Shown here: positions 8,358-17,986 of the stretch, piece by piece
How the letters are laid out: each line of letters begins with the position of its first letter
Numbering within the stretch: the stretch's first letter is position 1
Assembly: GCF_002285265.1 (NCBI RefSeq)
Contig: NZ_NSJB01000014.1
Location: 1-63,014, forward strand
Length of the DNA stretch: 63,014 bases
Source: Vandammella animalimorsus
GTDB taxonomy: Bacteria > Pseudomonadota > Gammaproteobacteria > Burkholderiales > Burkholderiaceae_C
Reading direction: 5' to 3'
Program-made: the position numbers and the translations under genes
Notes under the pieces: model-generated
Database searches by the model: none
Told to the model about the DNA's origin: nothing
Seen by the model: only the letters and a program-made list of their open reading frames with translations

Positions 8358-10190
8358 ATGGCCAACCATGCAGACCCTAGAGGCAACGCCCCGACCGAGC
8401 CGCCCGCCAAGCCGCAAAAAACCTTCTTCGGCCCGTTGGACTGGCTGCACGTGGTGCAGTGGCTGCACCACGATGGCGTGATCGCCCCCGAGGAGGCGCA
8501 GCGCACCATCGCGCGGTTTTCGCGGGCGGAAAGCCAGCAAAACCCGCTGGTGCGGCTCTCGGCCATTGGCCTCAAGCGCGCCGAAGGCGGCGGCACGCTG
8601 GATCTGGACGATCTCAGCGAATTCATTGCGCGGCGCGCCGGCATCGAGTTTCTGCGCATCGACCCGCTCAAGGCCGACGTGGGGCGCATCTCCGAGGTCA
8701 TGAGCGCAGCCTATGCCAGCCGCTATGGCGTGCTGCCCATCAAGGTGCTGCCCGACACCACCGTCATCGCCACCTGCGAGCCCTACGTCACCGATTGGGT
8801 GCGGGAAATCGAACGCCAGACCCGCCGGCAAGTGCGCCTGGTCATGGTCAACCCGCTGGATCTCAAGCGCTACATCGGCGAGTTTTACGCGCTGGCCAGC
8901 TCTGTGAGCTCAGCCCAGAAAAGCGGCAACAACACCAGCACTCTGGCCAGCTTCGAGCAACTGGTGGAGCTGGGCAAGGCCAACCGCCAGCTCGATGCCA
9001 ATGACCAGGGCGTGGTGCGCGTGGTCGAATGGCTGTGGCAGTACGCCTTCGACCAGCGCGCCAGCGACATCCACCTGGAGCCGCGCCGCGACCAGGGCGC
9101 GATTCGCTTTCGCATCGATGGCGTGCTGCACACCGTCTACCAAATGCCCATCGGGGTGCTGAACGCCATGATTGCCCGCGTCAAGCTGCTGGGGCGGCTG
9201 GACGTGGTGGAGCGGCGCAGGCCGCAGGACGGGCGCATCAAGACACGCAACCCGCGCGGTGAAGAAGTGGAAATGCGCCTCTCGACGCTGCCCACCGCCT
9301 TTGGGGAGAAGATGGTCATGCGCATCTTCGACCCGGACAACGCCATCAAGAACCTGGCCGACCTGGGCTTTTCCCGCCACGATGCCCAGCGCTGGGAAGA
9401 GCTGGTGCAAAAGCCCCACGGCATCATTCTGGTCACCGGCCCGACCGGCTCGGGCAAGACCACGACGCTGTACTCCACGCTCAAGCGCGTGGCCACCGAG
9501 GAAGTCAACGTCAGCACCGTGGAAGACCCGATCGAAATGATCGAGCCGGCCTTCAACCAGACCCAGGTGCAGCCACAGCTCGACTTCAGCTTCGCCGAAG
9601 GACTGCGGGCGCTGATGCGCCAGGACCCGGACATCATCATGGTGGGCGAAATCCGCGACCTGGAAACCGCGGAAATGGCCATCCAGGCGGCGTTGACCGG
9701 GCACCTGGTCTTTTCCACGCTGCACACCAACGACGCGCCATCGGCCATCACCCGCCTGATGGAGCTGGGCGTGCCGGCCTACCTCATCAATGCCACGCTG
9801 CTGGGCGTGCTGGCCCAGCGCCTGGTGCGCACGCTGTGCAAGCACTGCAAACAGCCCGACGAAGACTTTGACCCGGCCCTGCTGGACGATGCCGTCAAGC
9901 CCTGGAAAATCAATCTGGGCGAGAAAAAAATCACCCCCTACCGCGCTGTGGGCTGCACCGAATGCCGCATGAGCGGCTACCGCGGCCGGGTGGGGCTGTA
10001 CGAGCTGCTCAGCGTCAACAGCAGCGTGCGCGAGCAAATCCATGCCCAGCTCAACCTGCCCGCCCTGCGGCGCGAAGCCGTGACCGCCGGCATGCGCCCG
10101 CTGCGCCTGGGCGGGGCCCAGCGCGTCAGCGATGGCACCACCACGCTGGACGAAATCCTGCTCGCCACCCCTGCCCCGCAACAAAGCTGA
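8358..10190 (+). CDS. GspE/PilB-family secretion or pilus assembly ATPase
   Basis: The 610-residue hexameric-type ATPase has an N-terminal GspE/MshE-N domain (about residues 40-190), then Walker A GPTGSGKTTT, Walker B DIIMVGEIRD, Asp and His boxes (VSTVEDPIE; HLVFSTLHTND), and a CKHC...CTEC zinc site. It powers assembly of a type IV pilus or type II pseudopilus. No PilC/GspF or pilin gene is adjacent. ATG 8358 is preceded by GGAGTGAGG. A different family member cannot be picked by sequence alone. The hairpin just downstream suggests a single-gene unit. Confidence 0.87.
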   Translation: MANHADPRGNAPTEPPAKPQKTFFGPLDWLHVVQWLHHDGVIAPEEAQRTIARFSRAESQQNPLVRLSAIGLKRAEGGGTLDLDDLSEFIARRAGIEFLRIDPLKADVGRISEVMSAAYASRYGVLPIKVLPDTTVIATCEPYVTDWVREIERQTRRQVRLVMVNPLDLKRYIGEFYALASSVSSAQKSGNNTSTLASFEQLVELGKANRQLDANDQGVVRVVEWLWQYAFDQRASDIHLEPRRDQGAIRFRIDGVLHTVYQMPIGVLNAMIARVKLLGRLDVVERRRPQDGRIKTRNPRGEEVEMRLSTLPTAFGEKMVMRIFDPDNAIKNLADLGFSRHDAQRWEELVQKPHGIILVTGPTGSGKTTTLYSTLKRVATEEVNVSTVEDPIEMIEPAFNQTQVQPQLDFSFAEGLRALMRQDPDIIMVGEIRDLETAEMAIQAALTGHLVFSTLHTNDAPSAITRLMELGVPAYLINATLLGVLAQRLVRTLCKHCKQPDEDFDPALLDDAVKPWKINLGEKKITPYRAVGCTECRMSGYRGRVGLYELLSVNSSVREQIHAQLNLPALRREAVTAGMRPLRLGGAQRVSDGTTTLDEILLATPAPQQS

Positions 10191-10195
10191 AAAAT

Positions 10196-10237
10196 GGCCG
10201 CTGTGCTGCCCTCTTTTGCGAGGGCTGCACAGCGGCC
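10196..10237. terminator. Hairpin terminator after the secretion ATPase gene
   Basis: An 18-base stem with one mismatch (GGCCGCTGTGCTGCCCTC against GAGGGCTGCACAGCGGCC) closes a TTTTGC loop, 5 bases after the stop codon at 10190. There is no immediate T-run; a CTTTTTTG run lies about 12 bases downstream. Confidence 0.6.
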
Positions 10238-10355
10238 TGTTCTTGCGCAGCTTTTTTGCTGTGTGGCTGGACACCTCAAGAAGGGGCGCCACACAGCCAG
10301 GAACTGCTCAAAATCCCGGTGCAACAGGTCTCGAGAGGCCTATCCAAAAGCTCTC

Positions 10356-11303
10356 TCAGTGCTTGCCGCGCTGCTCGTCGGCCAGCTTTTTGTGCTTTTC
10401 AGTGAACGCCTGCAAGGCCTGCTCATCCGTCTTGATCTGGCTCACGGATTTTTCCACCAGGTTGTCACGCAGATCCTTCATGGCTGCTTTATGCCCAGCA
10501 GCCATCAAATTGTCACGAACCTCCTCGAAAGAGAGCTTGCCTGCCTCACGCCGCTCCTCTAAACGCACGATGTGCCAACCATAGCGGGTCTTGAAAGGCT
10601 CGCTGTATTCACCTTCCTTTTTCAGCCCAGCCAGCACACTCTGGAACTCCATCACCATTTTCTTCGGGTCGAAATACCCCAGGGAGCCATACAGCGGCGC
10701 CGTTTCTGCATCTTCTGAGTGCTTGAACGCCAGTTCGCCAAAATCGGCGCCATCCTTGAGCTGCTGGTACAGCTCCTGAATGCGTTGCTCGGCATCGGGG
10801 CTGTCGGCAAACAACAGAATATGGCTGGCCTTGGTTTCTGCCGGGGCTTCGAAACGCTGGGGGTTGGCCTTGTATTCGGCCTCGGCGTATTTGAGCAGTT
10901 GCTCTTTCGATGGAGCCTGGGTTTTCTCCAGCTCCTCCAGCATCAATTCCATCAGCACCTTTTGCTCGGCCAGCTTCAAGCGTGCCTGGGCCTGCGGGCT
11001 TTTGTCCAAGCCTTTGGCCTTGGCCTGTTCAGCCATTGCCGCACGCACAAACAGCGCCTTGCCGGTCACATCCACCTTGCGCGCATCGGACAGCGCATGG
11101 TTGCGCGCTGCAGGGTCAATGGCGCGGGCATCGCTTTCGATGTCCAAGTCCGTGATTTGCAGCTTTGGCTCTTCACTGCGGAAAATCACCTGCTCGCTGT
11201 AAGCCAGGCCGGGCAGCAGTACACCGCTGAGTACGGCTGCGGCAACCACCAGCGGCCGCCAGCCCGCTACATTCTGTTGGTATTTCAGATTGGTCTTCTT
11301 CAT
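10356..11303 (-). CDS. Periplasmic PpiC/SurA-type peptidyl-prolyl isomerase
   Basis: The 315-residue exported protein has a Lys-rich start and hydrophobic segment (PLVVAAAVLSGVLLPGLAYS) and a SurA-like N-terminal chaperone region. A parvulin domain follows at about residues 160-255 (KASHILLFADSPDAEQRI; ADFGELAFKHSED; LGYFDPKKMV; EPFKTRYGWHIVRLEERRE). Parvulins assist folding of outer-membrane and secreted proteins. MKKTNLKYQQ is chosen as the start because AAGGGAAAC precedes it; an in-frame ATG lies 13 codons upstream. The abundant surface protein gene is next upstream on the same strand, which hints at a client relation (inference). Confidence 0.85.
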   Translation of the reverse strand: MKKTNLKYQQNVAGWRPLVVAAAVLSGVLLPGLAYSEQVIFRSEEPKLQITDLDIESDARAIDPAARNHALSDARKVDVTGKALFVRAAMAEQAKAKGLDKSPQAQARLKLAEQKVLMELMLEELEKTQAPSKEQLLKYAEAEYKANPQRFEAPAETKASHILLFADSPDAEQRIQELYQQLKDGADFGELAFKHSEDAETAPLYGSLGYFDPKKMVMEFQSVLAGLKKEGEYSEPFKTRYGWHIVRLEERREAGKLSFEEVRDNLMAAGHKAAMKDLRDNLVEKSVSQIKTDEQALQAFTEKHKKLADEQRGKH

Positions 11304-11431
11304 TGTTTCCCTTGTCAAAAATTGGCGCTCACACCAATGCATCTGGCGCTTGCTGCATCATTCAAAAATGGTGCAGAAGGATAAGCCCCTTAGCCCACCG
11401 CCCGACACCAAACACCAGTTGATAGGCATAA

Positions 11432-11459
11432 AAAAAGCAGGCTCGAAAGCCTGCTTTTT
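11432..11459 (-). terminator. Rho-independent terminator of the surface protein gene
   Basis: A perfect 12-base stem (AAAAAGCAGGCT / AGCCTGCTTTTT) has the tetraloop CGAA and T-runs on both sides, so it can end transcription in either direction. It lies about 60 bases after the stop of the leftward gene at 11521 and before the isomerase start. Confidence 0.85.
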
Positions 11460-11520
11460 GACTTGCGTCAAATTGTTTGCAAACGGGCACACCCTGAAGG
11501 GTTTGCCCATTAGCCAACAA

Positions 11521-12984
11521 TTAACGGGTGCTGGCGTGCGGCCAGGTGAAGCCCAGGGCCTTGCCACCAGCTTGCAGAGCTGCATAGCCGATCACAGGCA
11601 GACCTTTGGTCTTGTCCTTGTTAGCCAGAGTCACGCGGCCCCAGCCAGCGCTGATGTTTTCAGTGCCGTAAGAGGGGTTCACGCGCTGCGTAGAGATCAG
11701 AGCACCCAGAACGGACTGGTCAGCATCTGCATGGAAGGTCATCACGTTGACTTCACCAGCCAGACGGGGCAGGTCGCCAGGCGAAACCGTAGCGCGCAGC
11801 GAACGCTCGCTGTCGTCGTAGTAACGCTGGGTGATGGAAGTCACCGTCACTTGAGGAACGCCATCCACTTTGGTCATAGGAGCGTTCTTGGCATCGAAGT
11901 AGTCACTTTGATCGTTGTACACCGCCTTGTCAGCTGCATAGTCAATGGCCACACCGTAGCGGCGGGTAGGCATCGACAGCACCCAGTCAGTACGGAAGTC
12001 CACACCCACACCAACCACATACTCGTTGACGATCGACGTCACAGCCAGACCATCGGAGAGCTCGTTAGCCTGCTGAACAGCCGACTTACCAGCCAAGTAC
12101 GGTGTGGACAGGTCAGGGAAGTCGAAGTTCTGAGCCAACACACCACCGCCAGTCAGCAGAGGATCGGTCGTACCAGCAGTTGCACCAGTCAGCCACTCTG
12201 CAGGTGCAGGGTACTCGTTCTGCGGGGCCACAACCAGGTTGCCGTTAGCAGGAACGTTGTTAGCATCAGTAGCCACCACAGCCAACAGGTTACCCGTGTT
12301 GGTGGAGTCCGTGGTCACGTCGGTCAGAGCCCAGTGGCCAGTGATACCAGCCGTTGGGAAGGTCAGACCCTTGGCTTCGGCCGTAGGCTTGTCAACCAGG
12401 GCCGTCATAGCACTCTCAATCGTCAGAGGGTTACAAGCCACAGCACCGGTCACACCGTTGTGCTTGATGGTGTCGTACAGCCTGGAGCCAGGAACAATGT
12501 CAGCAGCAGTCAGCAGCTCAACATAACCTTCGCGCACTTCACCCTGATCCTTCTTGTCGTAGACACGGCTTGTCTTGAAGGCGGTAGAAGCAACTACGTC
12601 ACGGCTGGGCAGCGTGCAGCTGGAGTCAGGCAGCTCGAGATAGGTCTTTTCGCCATTGCGATACAGGCGGGTACGCCACACATCACCAGGCGACAGGAAG
12701 ACGTAGAAGTCAAACACGTCGTCCGAGTTGCGAGCGCCACGGAAACGCACCTTCACTGCCTTGCCGTTCACTTCATCGGTGTTGATGATGTTCATCAGCG
12801 TGTTGCGGTTGCCTTGCACAGTGTAGTAAGGCTGCAGCAGGATGTGACCAATGCCACCGCTGTTGACCACGAACTTAGTAGCCGCATTGACATCAGCGTT
12901 CACAAAAGCAACCTGCGCACCTGCAGCACCGGCGAAGCCAGCCAGAGCAGCAGCCACACTCAGCGCAAAAACGTTCTTTTTCAT
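11521..12984 (-). CDS. Secreted surface-layer-like protein
   Basis: The 487-residue protein has a classic signal peptide (MKKNVFALSVAAALAGFAGAAGAQ, cleaved after AGAQ). The mature part is rich in Thr, Val, Asn and Asp, with only two Cys (in SSCTLP and VACNP). Proteins of this type are known in Comamonadaceae as cell-surface or S-layer-like proteins; I recognise the style but not a function. Its AT-leaning, very uniform codon use, strong GGAG ribosome site and strong terminator suggest high expression. MKK is preferred to an upstream ATG five codons earlier because of ribosome-site spacing and the signal peptide. A porin is less likely, since no porin C-terminal Phe motif is present (it ends HASTR). 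Confidence 0.65.
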   Translation of the reverse strand: MKKNVFALSVAAALAGFAGAAGAQVAFVNADVNAATKFVVNSGGIGHILLQPYYTVQGNRNTLMNIINTDEVNGKAVKVRFRGARNSDDVFDFYVFLSPGDVWRTRLYRNGEKTYLELPDSSCTLPSRDVVASTAFKTSRVYDKKDQGEVREGYVELLTAADIVPGSRLYDTIKHNGVTGAVACNPLTIESAMTALVDKPTAEAKGLTFPTAGITGHWALTDVTTDSTNTGNLLAVVATDANNVPANGNLVVAPQNEYPAPAEWLTGATAGTTDPLLTGGGVLAQNFDFPDLSTPYLAGKSAVQQANELSDGLAVTSIVNEYVVGVGVDFRTDWVLSMPTRRYGVAIDYAADKAVYNDQSDYFDAKNAPMTKVDGVPQVTVTSITQRYYDDSERSLRATVSPGDLPRLAGEVNVMTFHADADQSVLGALISTQRVNPSYGTENISAGWGRVTLANKDKTKGLPVIGYAALQAGGKALGFTWPHASTR

Positions 12985-13430
12985 GAGAGTTAGCTCCAAA
13001 AATGAAGAGGGTTTGAAAGCGTTACGACCAAGTTTCGATCACGCTGGGAAATCCTAGCATGAAGCTAGTCGTCGAAATGGCTCCACAGACTGAATTCCTA
13101 TGTTTTTGCAAAAAAACAACGGAACGCAACCGTGCGCAAGTAACCAATGCCATTCTGCGCGGCAGTCTAGTGGCTCCACCCAACGATTGCAAGCACAAAT
13201 TGCAGCCCTCAGACGCTGGCCTTGACTCTGTCACTTTGCGGCGGCCCATCGCGAGCAGTTGTTCAGTGCCCGGCGGCGGCCACAGACCAGCCTTTGCTGG
13301 CCAGGCAGCAAAGGCGAAGGCGATGCCCACAGCAGCGCGCTGCATGCCATTGGCAATGGCCCTGTCAGCATCCACAATCGATCACTTTGTTGCCAAGGCA
13401 CAACAAGGCCATTGCTCGATAATCGCCCGG
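12985..13430. other. Divergent intergenic region
   Basis: This is 446 bases between the divergent surface-protein and acyltransferase genes, with clearly lower GC near the surface gene. It must hold the surface-gene promoter, but no convincing sigma-70 boxes were identified by eye. The overlapping short frames on both strands have no recognisable content. Confidence 0.4.
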
Positions 13431-14543
13431 ATGCATGTTTCCTCCTCAGGTGCGCACTTTGCTGCGCTGGATCACGTCCGGGCGCTGGCGGCACTGCTGG
13501 TGGTGGCCTGGCATTTTGTGCACGGCCAGCATGGGCAGCCCGTGCCGTTTGAAGGGGCGCCGGCCTGGTGGCCGCTGGCCCTGCTCGATGAGGGGCACAC
13601 GGGCGTGGCGCTGTTCATGGGCTTGAGCGGCTATTTGTTTGCCCGTTTGCTGGAAGGGCGGCAGGTGGATTTCCCGCGCTTTTTGTTCAACCGCATGCTG
13701 CGCCTGCTGCCGCTGCTGTTGCTGGTGATGCTGCTGGCGGGGCTGCGCATCGTCTGGCATGGGGGCGATGCCACAGCCTATCTGCAGGCTCTGCTGCGGG
13801 GTTTCTGGCAGCCGACCTGGCCCAATGGCGGTTGGTCGATTGCTGTGGAAATGCATTTTTACCTGTTGCTGCCGCTGCTGCTGGCCTTGCAGGCGCGCTC
13901 GGTGTGGTGGCTGTGGGCCTTGCTGGCCTTGGCGCTGGCAGGGCGCGCCCTGTTGTGGGCCTGGGATGGCACGGTGCAGCACCTGGCCTATTTCACGTTG
14001 GTGGGGCGGATTGATCAGTTCTTGCTCGGTATGCTGGCCTGCCGCTGGCGCGGCCATTTGGCCGGGCGCCATGGCGTGGCCGCTGCCGTGGCTTTGGCTT
14101 TTTGCCTTTTTTATTGGTGGTTTGATGCCAGCGGCGGCTTTTACCAACGCCCCAGCTATCCCTCACCAGGGCGGCTGTGGATCGTGCTGCCGCTGATCGA
14201 GGCCCTGGCCTATGCGGTGCTGATTGCCTGGTACGAGGCCAGCGCGCGCCCCAGCATGCGCGGGCCCAGCCGCTGGCTGGCACGGGCCGGGGCGTATTCG
14301 TATTCTGTTTATCTGCTGCACTTCTTCGTGGTCTTCGATGCCGCGCGCTGGGTGCATGTGCACGTCATGGACATCAGCAATTTTTATGTGGCCTGCCTGT
14401 GGGCGCTGCTGTTCTATGGCCTGATGCTGTTGCCGGCGCACTGGAGCTACCGCTGGGTGGAGGCGCCTTTTCTGCGCCTGCGCGTTTCCTATATCAAGCA
14501 CGATGGGCCATCGCCCGCATGCCGCGCACCGCGCCGTGGATAA
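13431..14543 (+). CDS. Membrane-bound acyltransferase (acyltransferase 3 / OafA type)
   Basis: The 370-residue polytopic protein has about ten hydrophobic segments and the hallmarks of acyltransferase family 3. These are LDHVRALAALLVVAWHF near the N-terminus (with the conserved Arg and His), GVALFMGLSGYLFARL, the RMLRLLPL motif, WSIAVEMHFYLLLPLLL, and YSVYLLHF near the end. Members O-acylate surface sugars or peptidoglycan, taking acyl groups across the inner membrane. The acceptor cannot be told here. An in-frame upstream extension is non-hydrophobic and Cys/Arg-rich, so ATG 13431 is preferred. It is followed 45 bp later by ubiE. Confidence 0.87.
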   Translation: MHVSSSGAHFAALDHVRALAALLVVAWHFVHGQHGQPVPFEGAPAWWPLALLDEGHTGVALFMGLSGYLFARLLEGRQVDFPRFLFNRMLRLLPLLLLVMLLAGLRIVWHGGDATAYLQALLRGFWQPTWPNGGWSIAVEMHFYLLLPLLLALQARSVWWLWALLALALAGRALLWAWDGTVQHLAYFTLVGRIDQFLLGMLACRWRGHLAGRHGVAAAVALAFCLFYWWFDASGGFYQRPSYPSPGRLWIVLPLIEALAYAVLIAWYEASARPSMRGPSRWLARAGAYSYSVYLLHFFVVFDAARWVHVHVMDISNFYVACLWALLFYGLMLLPAHWSYRWVEAPFLRLRVSYIKHDGPSPACRAPRRG

Positions 14544-14588
14544 TCCGCCCCACTGCACAACCCTTTTGAGCTTCGCTACCGCTTTGCC

Positions 14589-15320
14589 ATGAACACCACC
14601 CATTTTGGCTTTCAGACTGTCGATGAAGAGGAGAAGGCCGGCAAGGTCCGCCAGGTCTTCGACTCCGTCGCCCCGAAGTACGACGTCATGAACGATTTGA
14701 TGTCGGCGGGCCTGCACCGCGCCTGGAAGGCCTATACCGTGCTGGTCGCCAATCTGCGCGAGGGGCAAAAGGCGCTGGACATCGCCGGCGGCACAGGCGA
14801 TCTGGCCAGTGCGTTTGCCAAGAAGGTCGGGCGCAGCGGCCTGGTGGTGCACACCGACATCAACGAGGCCATGCTGCGCACCGGGCGCAACCGCCTGCTC
14901 AACCGGGGGCAAATCCTGCCCACGCTGGTGTGCGACGCGGAGCACCTGCCTTTTGCGCAGGACCAATTCGACGTCGTCAGCGTGGCCTTCGGCCTGCGCA
15001 ACATGACGCACAAAGACCTGGCGCTGCGCGAAATGCAGCGCGTGCTCAAGCCAGGCGGCAAGCTGCTGGTGCTGGAGTTCTCCCGCGTGGTGCCGCCACT
15101 GCAAAAGCCCTACGACTGGTATTCGTTTGCGGTACTGCCCCGGCTGGGGCAATGGATCGCGGGCGATTCTGAAAGCTACCGCTACCTGGCCGAATCCATC
15201 CGCATGCACCCCGACCAGGCCACGCTCAAGGGCATGATGCACGAGGCCGGCTTCGGCCATGTGGACATTCATAACCTGACTGGCGGCATTGCCGCGCTGC
15301 ACGTCGGCATCAAGTGCTGA
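14589..15320 (+). CDS. ubiE: Ubiquinone/menaquinone C-methyltransferase UbiE
   Basis: The 243-residue SAM-dependent methyltransferase has family signatures [21 protein letters not shown], the SAM loop [45 protein letters not shown], and a C-terminal [13 protein letters not shown]. UbiE methylates the benzoquinol ring in ubiquinone synthesis (and demethylmenaquinol where present). Length and motifs are typical and complete. Confidence 0.96.
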   Translation: MNTTHFGFQTVDEEEKAGKVRQVFDSVAPKYDVMNDLMSAGLHRAWKAYTVLVANLREGQKALDIAGGTGDLASAFAKKVGRSGLVVHTDINEAMLRTGRNRLLNRGQILPTLVCDAEHLPFAQDQFDVVSVAFGLRNMTHKDLALREMQRVLKPGGKLLVLEFSRVVPPLQKPYDWYSFAVLPRLGQWIAGDSESYRYLAESIRMHPDQATLKGMMHEAGFGHVDIHNLTGGIAALHVGIKC

Positions 15321-15396
15321 TGATGCCCTGGCACCGCCAACGCCAGCCGCAATCCGCAGCCCTCATCGGCCCCATCGCCCCAAGAAACTCCCCGCC

Positions 15397-16251
15397 ATGC
15401 CGCACTCTGCCCTCGCACCCGCCCCCGCGCCGACACCTGCGCCCGAAGGCGCTGCCACTACCAAGCCAACCGACACGCCAACGGCCACAACAGCTACCGC
15501 AGCTTCTGCCACTGACGCACAGGCCCGCCCAGCCCAGCCCGGCCGCCCCCAGCGAGGCCAGCCTGGCCGCAACACGGCCGCGCACGCACTGCTGGCCGAG
15601 CTGGCGCAGCGCTACCCCAAGCTGTTTGGTGAGCACCCTCTGCCGCTCAAGCGCGGCATCTTCCAGGATTTGACGAGCGCCCACCCAGAGCTGCAGACCG
15701 AGGCCCTCAAGCAGGCGCTGGGCCTGCACACCCGCTCACAGCGCTATTTGCAGGCGGTGGCCAACAGCCAGGCGCGGCGTGATTTGCAGCTGCACGCGGT
15801 CGAGCCCATGGCGGCCGAGCACAGCTTCCACGCCCTGGCCGAGCTGTACCGGCGCAAGCAACGCCGGGCCGCGCAGGTTGCGCAGGAGTCACAGCGCCCG
15901 GCCCTGCAGCAGCAGGCGCGCGAGTGGTTCCAGCAGCGGCTGGGCAAGGCCATCGAACGCTCGGGCCTTGCGCCGCAGGCCTATGCCCAGGCCGTTCAAA
16001 GCCGTGACCCGGACATCCAGGCCATGCTGCAAGCCGCCCTCGAACAGGCCACGCTGCAGGCCGCACGTGAGCAGGCCATGCTGCAGGCGTTCGAGGCCAG
16101 CGGCGTCGAGCTCGCGCAGTTTGCCGAGATGTATGGGCTGACCACCCAGGCCACCGAGCACATGCTGGCGCGCGCACGCCTGCGGCGCCTGCCCCCGCCC
16201 GCCGAGGCTGCGCCTGACCCACAAGCGCGGGCGCAGGCGCAGGCGGGCTGA
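15397..16251 (+). CDS. ProQ/FinO-domain RNA-binding protein
   Basis: The 284-residue protein has a 60-residue Ala/Pro/Thr-rich N-terminal tail, then a FinO/ProQ domain at about residues 60-150 (LLAELAQRYPKLFGEHPLPLKRGIFQDL; ALKQALGLHTRSQRYLQAV), then a Gln/Ala/Arg-rich helical C-terminal half. ProQ/FinO proteins bind structured RNAs and sRNAs and act as chaperones. The ATG at 15397 is the likely start; the frame also stays open upstream into the ubiE end. The long helical tail is not part of the minimal family and may be lineage-specific. Confidence 0.82.
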   Translation: MPHSALAPAPAPTPAPEGAATTKPTDTPTATTATAASATDAQARPAQPGRPQRGQPGRNTAAHALLAELAQRYPKLFGEHPLPLKRGIFQDLTSAHPELQTEALKQALGLHTRSQRYLQAVANSQARRDLQLHAVEPMAAEHSFHALAELYRRKQRRAAQVAQESQRPALQQQAREWFQQRLGKAIERSGLAPQAYAQAVQSRDPDIQAMLQAALEQATLQAAREQAMLQAFEASGVELAQFAEMYGLTTQATEHMLARARLRRLPPPAEAAPDPQARAQAQAG

Positions 16252-16349
16252 TTCACCCCTTGCAGGAGTGGCGGGGGCGTCACAAGCCCGCAGTAATACG
16301 CCACAGTAGACGGGCCCGCAGATCAACCGCAGACCCCAACAAAAAAGCG

Positions 16350-16375
16350 ACAAAGCCCCTTTCAAGGGGCTTTGT
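16350..16375. terminator. Hairpin terminator between convergent genes
   Basis: A perfect 12-base stem (ACAAAGCCCCTT / AAGGGGCTTTGT) is preceded by an A-run and followed by a T-rich tract. It lies between the ProQ-like gene and the convergent DUF4124 gene, so it can serve both. Confidence 0.8.
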
Positions 16376-16435
16376 TGTTCCCAGGCCGGCCCTGAGCAAA
16401 AGCAAGGCAAGCGGGCAGCGGCTGCGCGGGTCAGA

Positions 16436-17083
16436 TTATTTGGTTGTCCACAGGCGCTTGAGCTCTTCGAGCTCCGCATCGAATTGGCGATCGATGCGGG
16501 TTTCCTCTTCGCGCTTGCCGTCGATGAAGCGCTGCTGCTCTTCGGTTTCCTTCTGATTGGTCTGGAACTGGCGGCGCAGGATGGCGGGGGCCTTCTTCAT
16601 GTCGCCCTGGTAGAACTCCAGCTCCTGCTGCAGGCGCTGCTTTTCTTCTGCCAGGTGCTTGAGGCGCAGCTCGCCGCCCTTGATGACGTCACGCAGCGTC
16701 TGCTTGGCGCTTTCACGCGCTGCGCCGTGGGCCTTCTCGTTGGGGTAGCGCGCCAGCAGCACGCGTTCGCGCTGGCGCTGCTCGCGCACGCGGCGCTGCT
16801 CCTCCTTGAGGGCTTGCTCGCGCGCGCGGATGACCTTGAGCTCTTCCTCGGTGTAGCTGGGCGCGCGCGTGCCCTGCTGGTGGCCGGTGACGCCATCGAG
16901 AATGCGCTGCTCACGGTCGATGCATTCGCGGATGGGCCGGTCAGACGTCAGCGTGCGGCCATTGACCACGCAGGTATAGATGCGGCTGCGCTCCTGTTGC
17001 TGCGCTGGCGCCTGCTGCCACGGCAGCAGCAACATGCCCAGCGCCCAGACTGGAATGATGGCCAGGGAATGCAATTTTTTCAT
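16436..17083 (-). CDS. Exported DUF4124-type coiled-coil protein
   Basis: The 215-residue protein has a signal peptide (MKKLHSLAIIPVWALGMLLL, cleaved near APAQQQ). A short DUF4124-like domain follows (IYTCVVNGRTLTSDRPIREC, with two Cys), then a long charged helix rich in Arg, Glu, Gln and Lys from about residue 75 to the end, likely coiled coil. DUF4124 proteins are common in the periplasm of betaproteobacteria and have no assigned function. The MKK start is chosen over an upstream in-frame ATG because only it gives a normal signal peptide. Confidence 0.75.
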   Translation of the reverse strand: MKKLHSLAIIPVWALGMLLLPWQQAPAQQQERSRIYTCVVNGRTLTSDRPIRECIDREQRILDGVTGHQQGTRAPSYTEEELKVIRAREQALKEEQRRVREQRQRERVLLARYPNEKAHGAARESAKQTLRDVIKGGELRLKHLAEEKQRLQQELEFYQGDMKKAPAILRRQFQTNQKETEEQQRFIDGKREEETRIDRQFDAELEELKRLWTTK

Positions 17084-17250
17084 GGCGTTTTGCTTGTCGT
17101 TGGTGTTTTTTGCAAATGGCGCTGCGCAGGCCCACACACCCTGCGAGGCAACGCTCAGGGAAGGGCTGCGCGAATCGCAGCGGCGTGCGCATCTGCGGAT
17201 TCAGGCGGTCTGCTTGCGCTGCCCGCCGCGCAGAGATTTTGCACAGATTC

Positions 17251-17964
17251 TCATACCCCGTAGCGCTGCCGGTAGGCCAGCACCGCCTCATGGTGCTGGC
17301 GCAATTGTTGCTGCGCTGCCGTCTGGGTGCCGCATTGTTCCAGAAAACCCAGGATATCGCCCAGCCCTGCCACGGCGCAGACCTGCACGCCCAGCTGCTG
17401 CTGCACGTATTGCACGGCGCTGTAGGGCACGTCGCGGCCATTTTCGGTGGCCATCTCCTGGCGATCGAGCGCGATGGCCAGCGCATGGGGCGTGGCGCCG
17501 GCGCTGCGGATCAGGGCCATGGCCTCGCGCACGGCCGTGCCTGCGGAGATCACGTCATCGACGATCAACACCCGCCCCTGCAGCGGCGCGCCCACCAGCG
17601 TGCCGCCTTCGCCGTGGTCCTTGGCCTCCTTGCGGTTGTAGGCATAGGGCACATTGCGCCCCAGGCGCGCCAGCTCCATGGAGACGGCCGCCGCCAGCAC
17701 GATGCCCTTGTAGGCCGGGCCGAACACCATGTCGAATTCAATGCCGCTGCGCACGATGGCGTTTGCATAGAATTGCGCCAGCCGCAGCAGCTTGCGGCCA
17801 TCATTGAACAGGCCCGCATTGAAGAAATACGGGCTTTGCCGCCCCGCCTTGGTGGTGAACTGGCCAAAGCACAGCACACCGCTTTCAATGGCAAATTGCA
17901 CGAACTCACGCGCGGCCTGGCCTGCATCGGCCTGGGCCTCGGTGGGGAAGGGGCGATCACTCAT
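17251..17964 (-). CDS. pyrE: Orotate phosphoribosyltransferase
   Basis: The 237-residue protein makes orotidine-5'-phosphate from orotate and PRPP in pyrimidine synthesis. Visible motifs are FTTKAGRQSPYFFNAGLF, FGPAYKGIVLAAAV, YNRKEAKDHGEGG (flexible catalytic loop), and the PRPP-binding VLIVDDVISAGTA. It is slightly longer than E. coli PyrE at the C-terminus. It is divergent from exonuclease III with only 22 bases between start codons, so each promoter must lie inside the other gene or in that gap. Confidence 0.96.
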   Translation of the reverse strand: MSDRPFPTEAQADAGQAAREFVQFAIESGVLCFGQFTTKAGRQSPYFFNAGLFNDGRKLLRLAQFYANAIVRSGIEFDMVFGPAYKGIVLAAAVSMELARLGRNVPYAYNRKEAKDHGEGGTLVGAPLQGRVLIVDDVISAGTAVREAMALIRSAGATPHALAIALDRQEMATENGRDVPYSAVQYVQQQLGVQVCAVAGLGDILGFLEQCGTQTAAQQQLRQHHEAVLAYRQRYGV

Positions 17965-17986
17965 TCACTGTCCTTTGCACGCTTGC

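Noticed and set aside
11521-12984. Outer-membrane porin
   Set aside because: It has a signal peptide but lacks the terminal Phe and the alternating strands typical of beta-barrel porins of this group.
13022-13375. 117-codon minus-strand frame upstream of the surface protein gene
   Set aside because: It has no ribosome site, covers the probable promoter region of the surface gene, and its composition is not gene-like.
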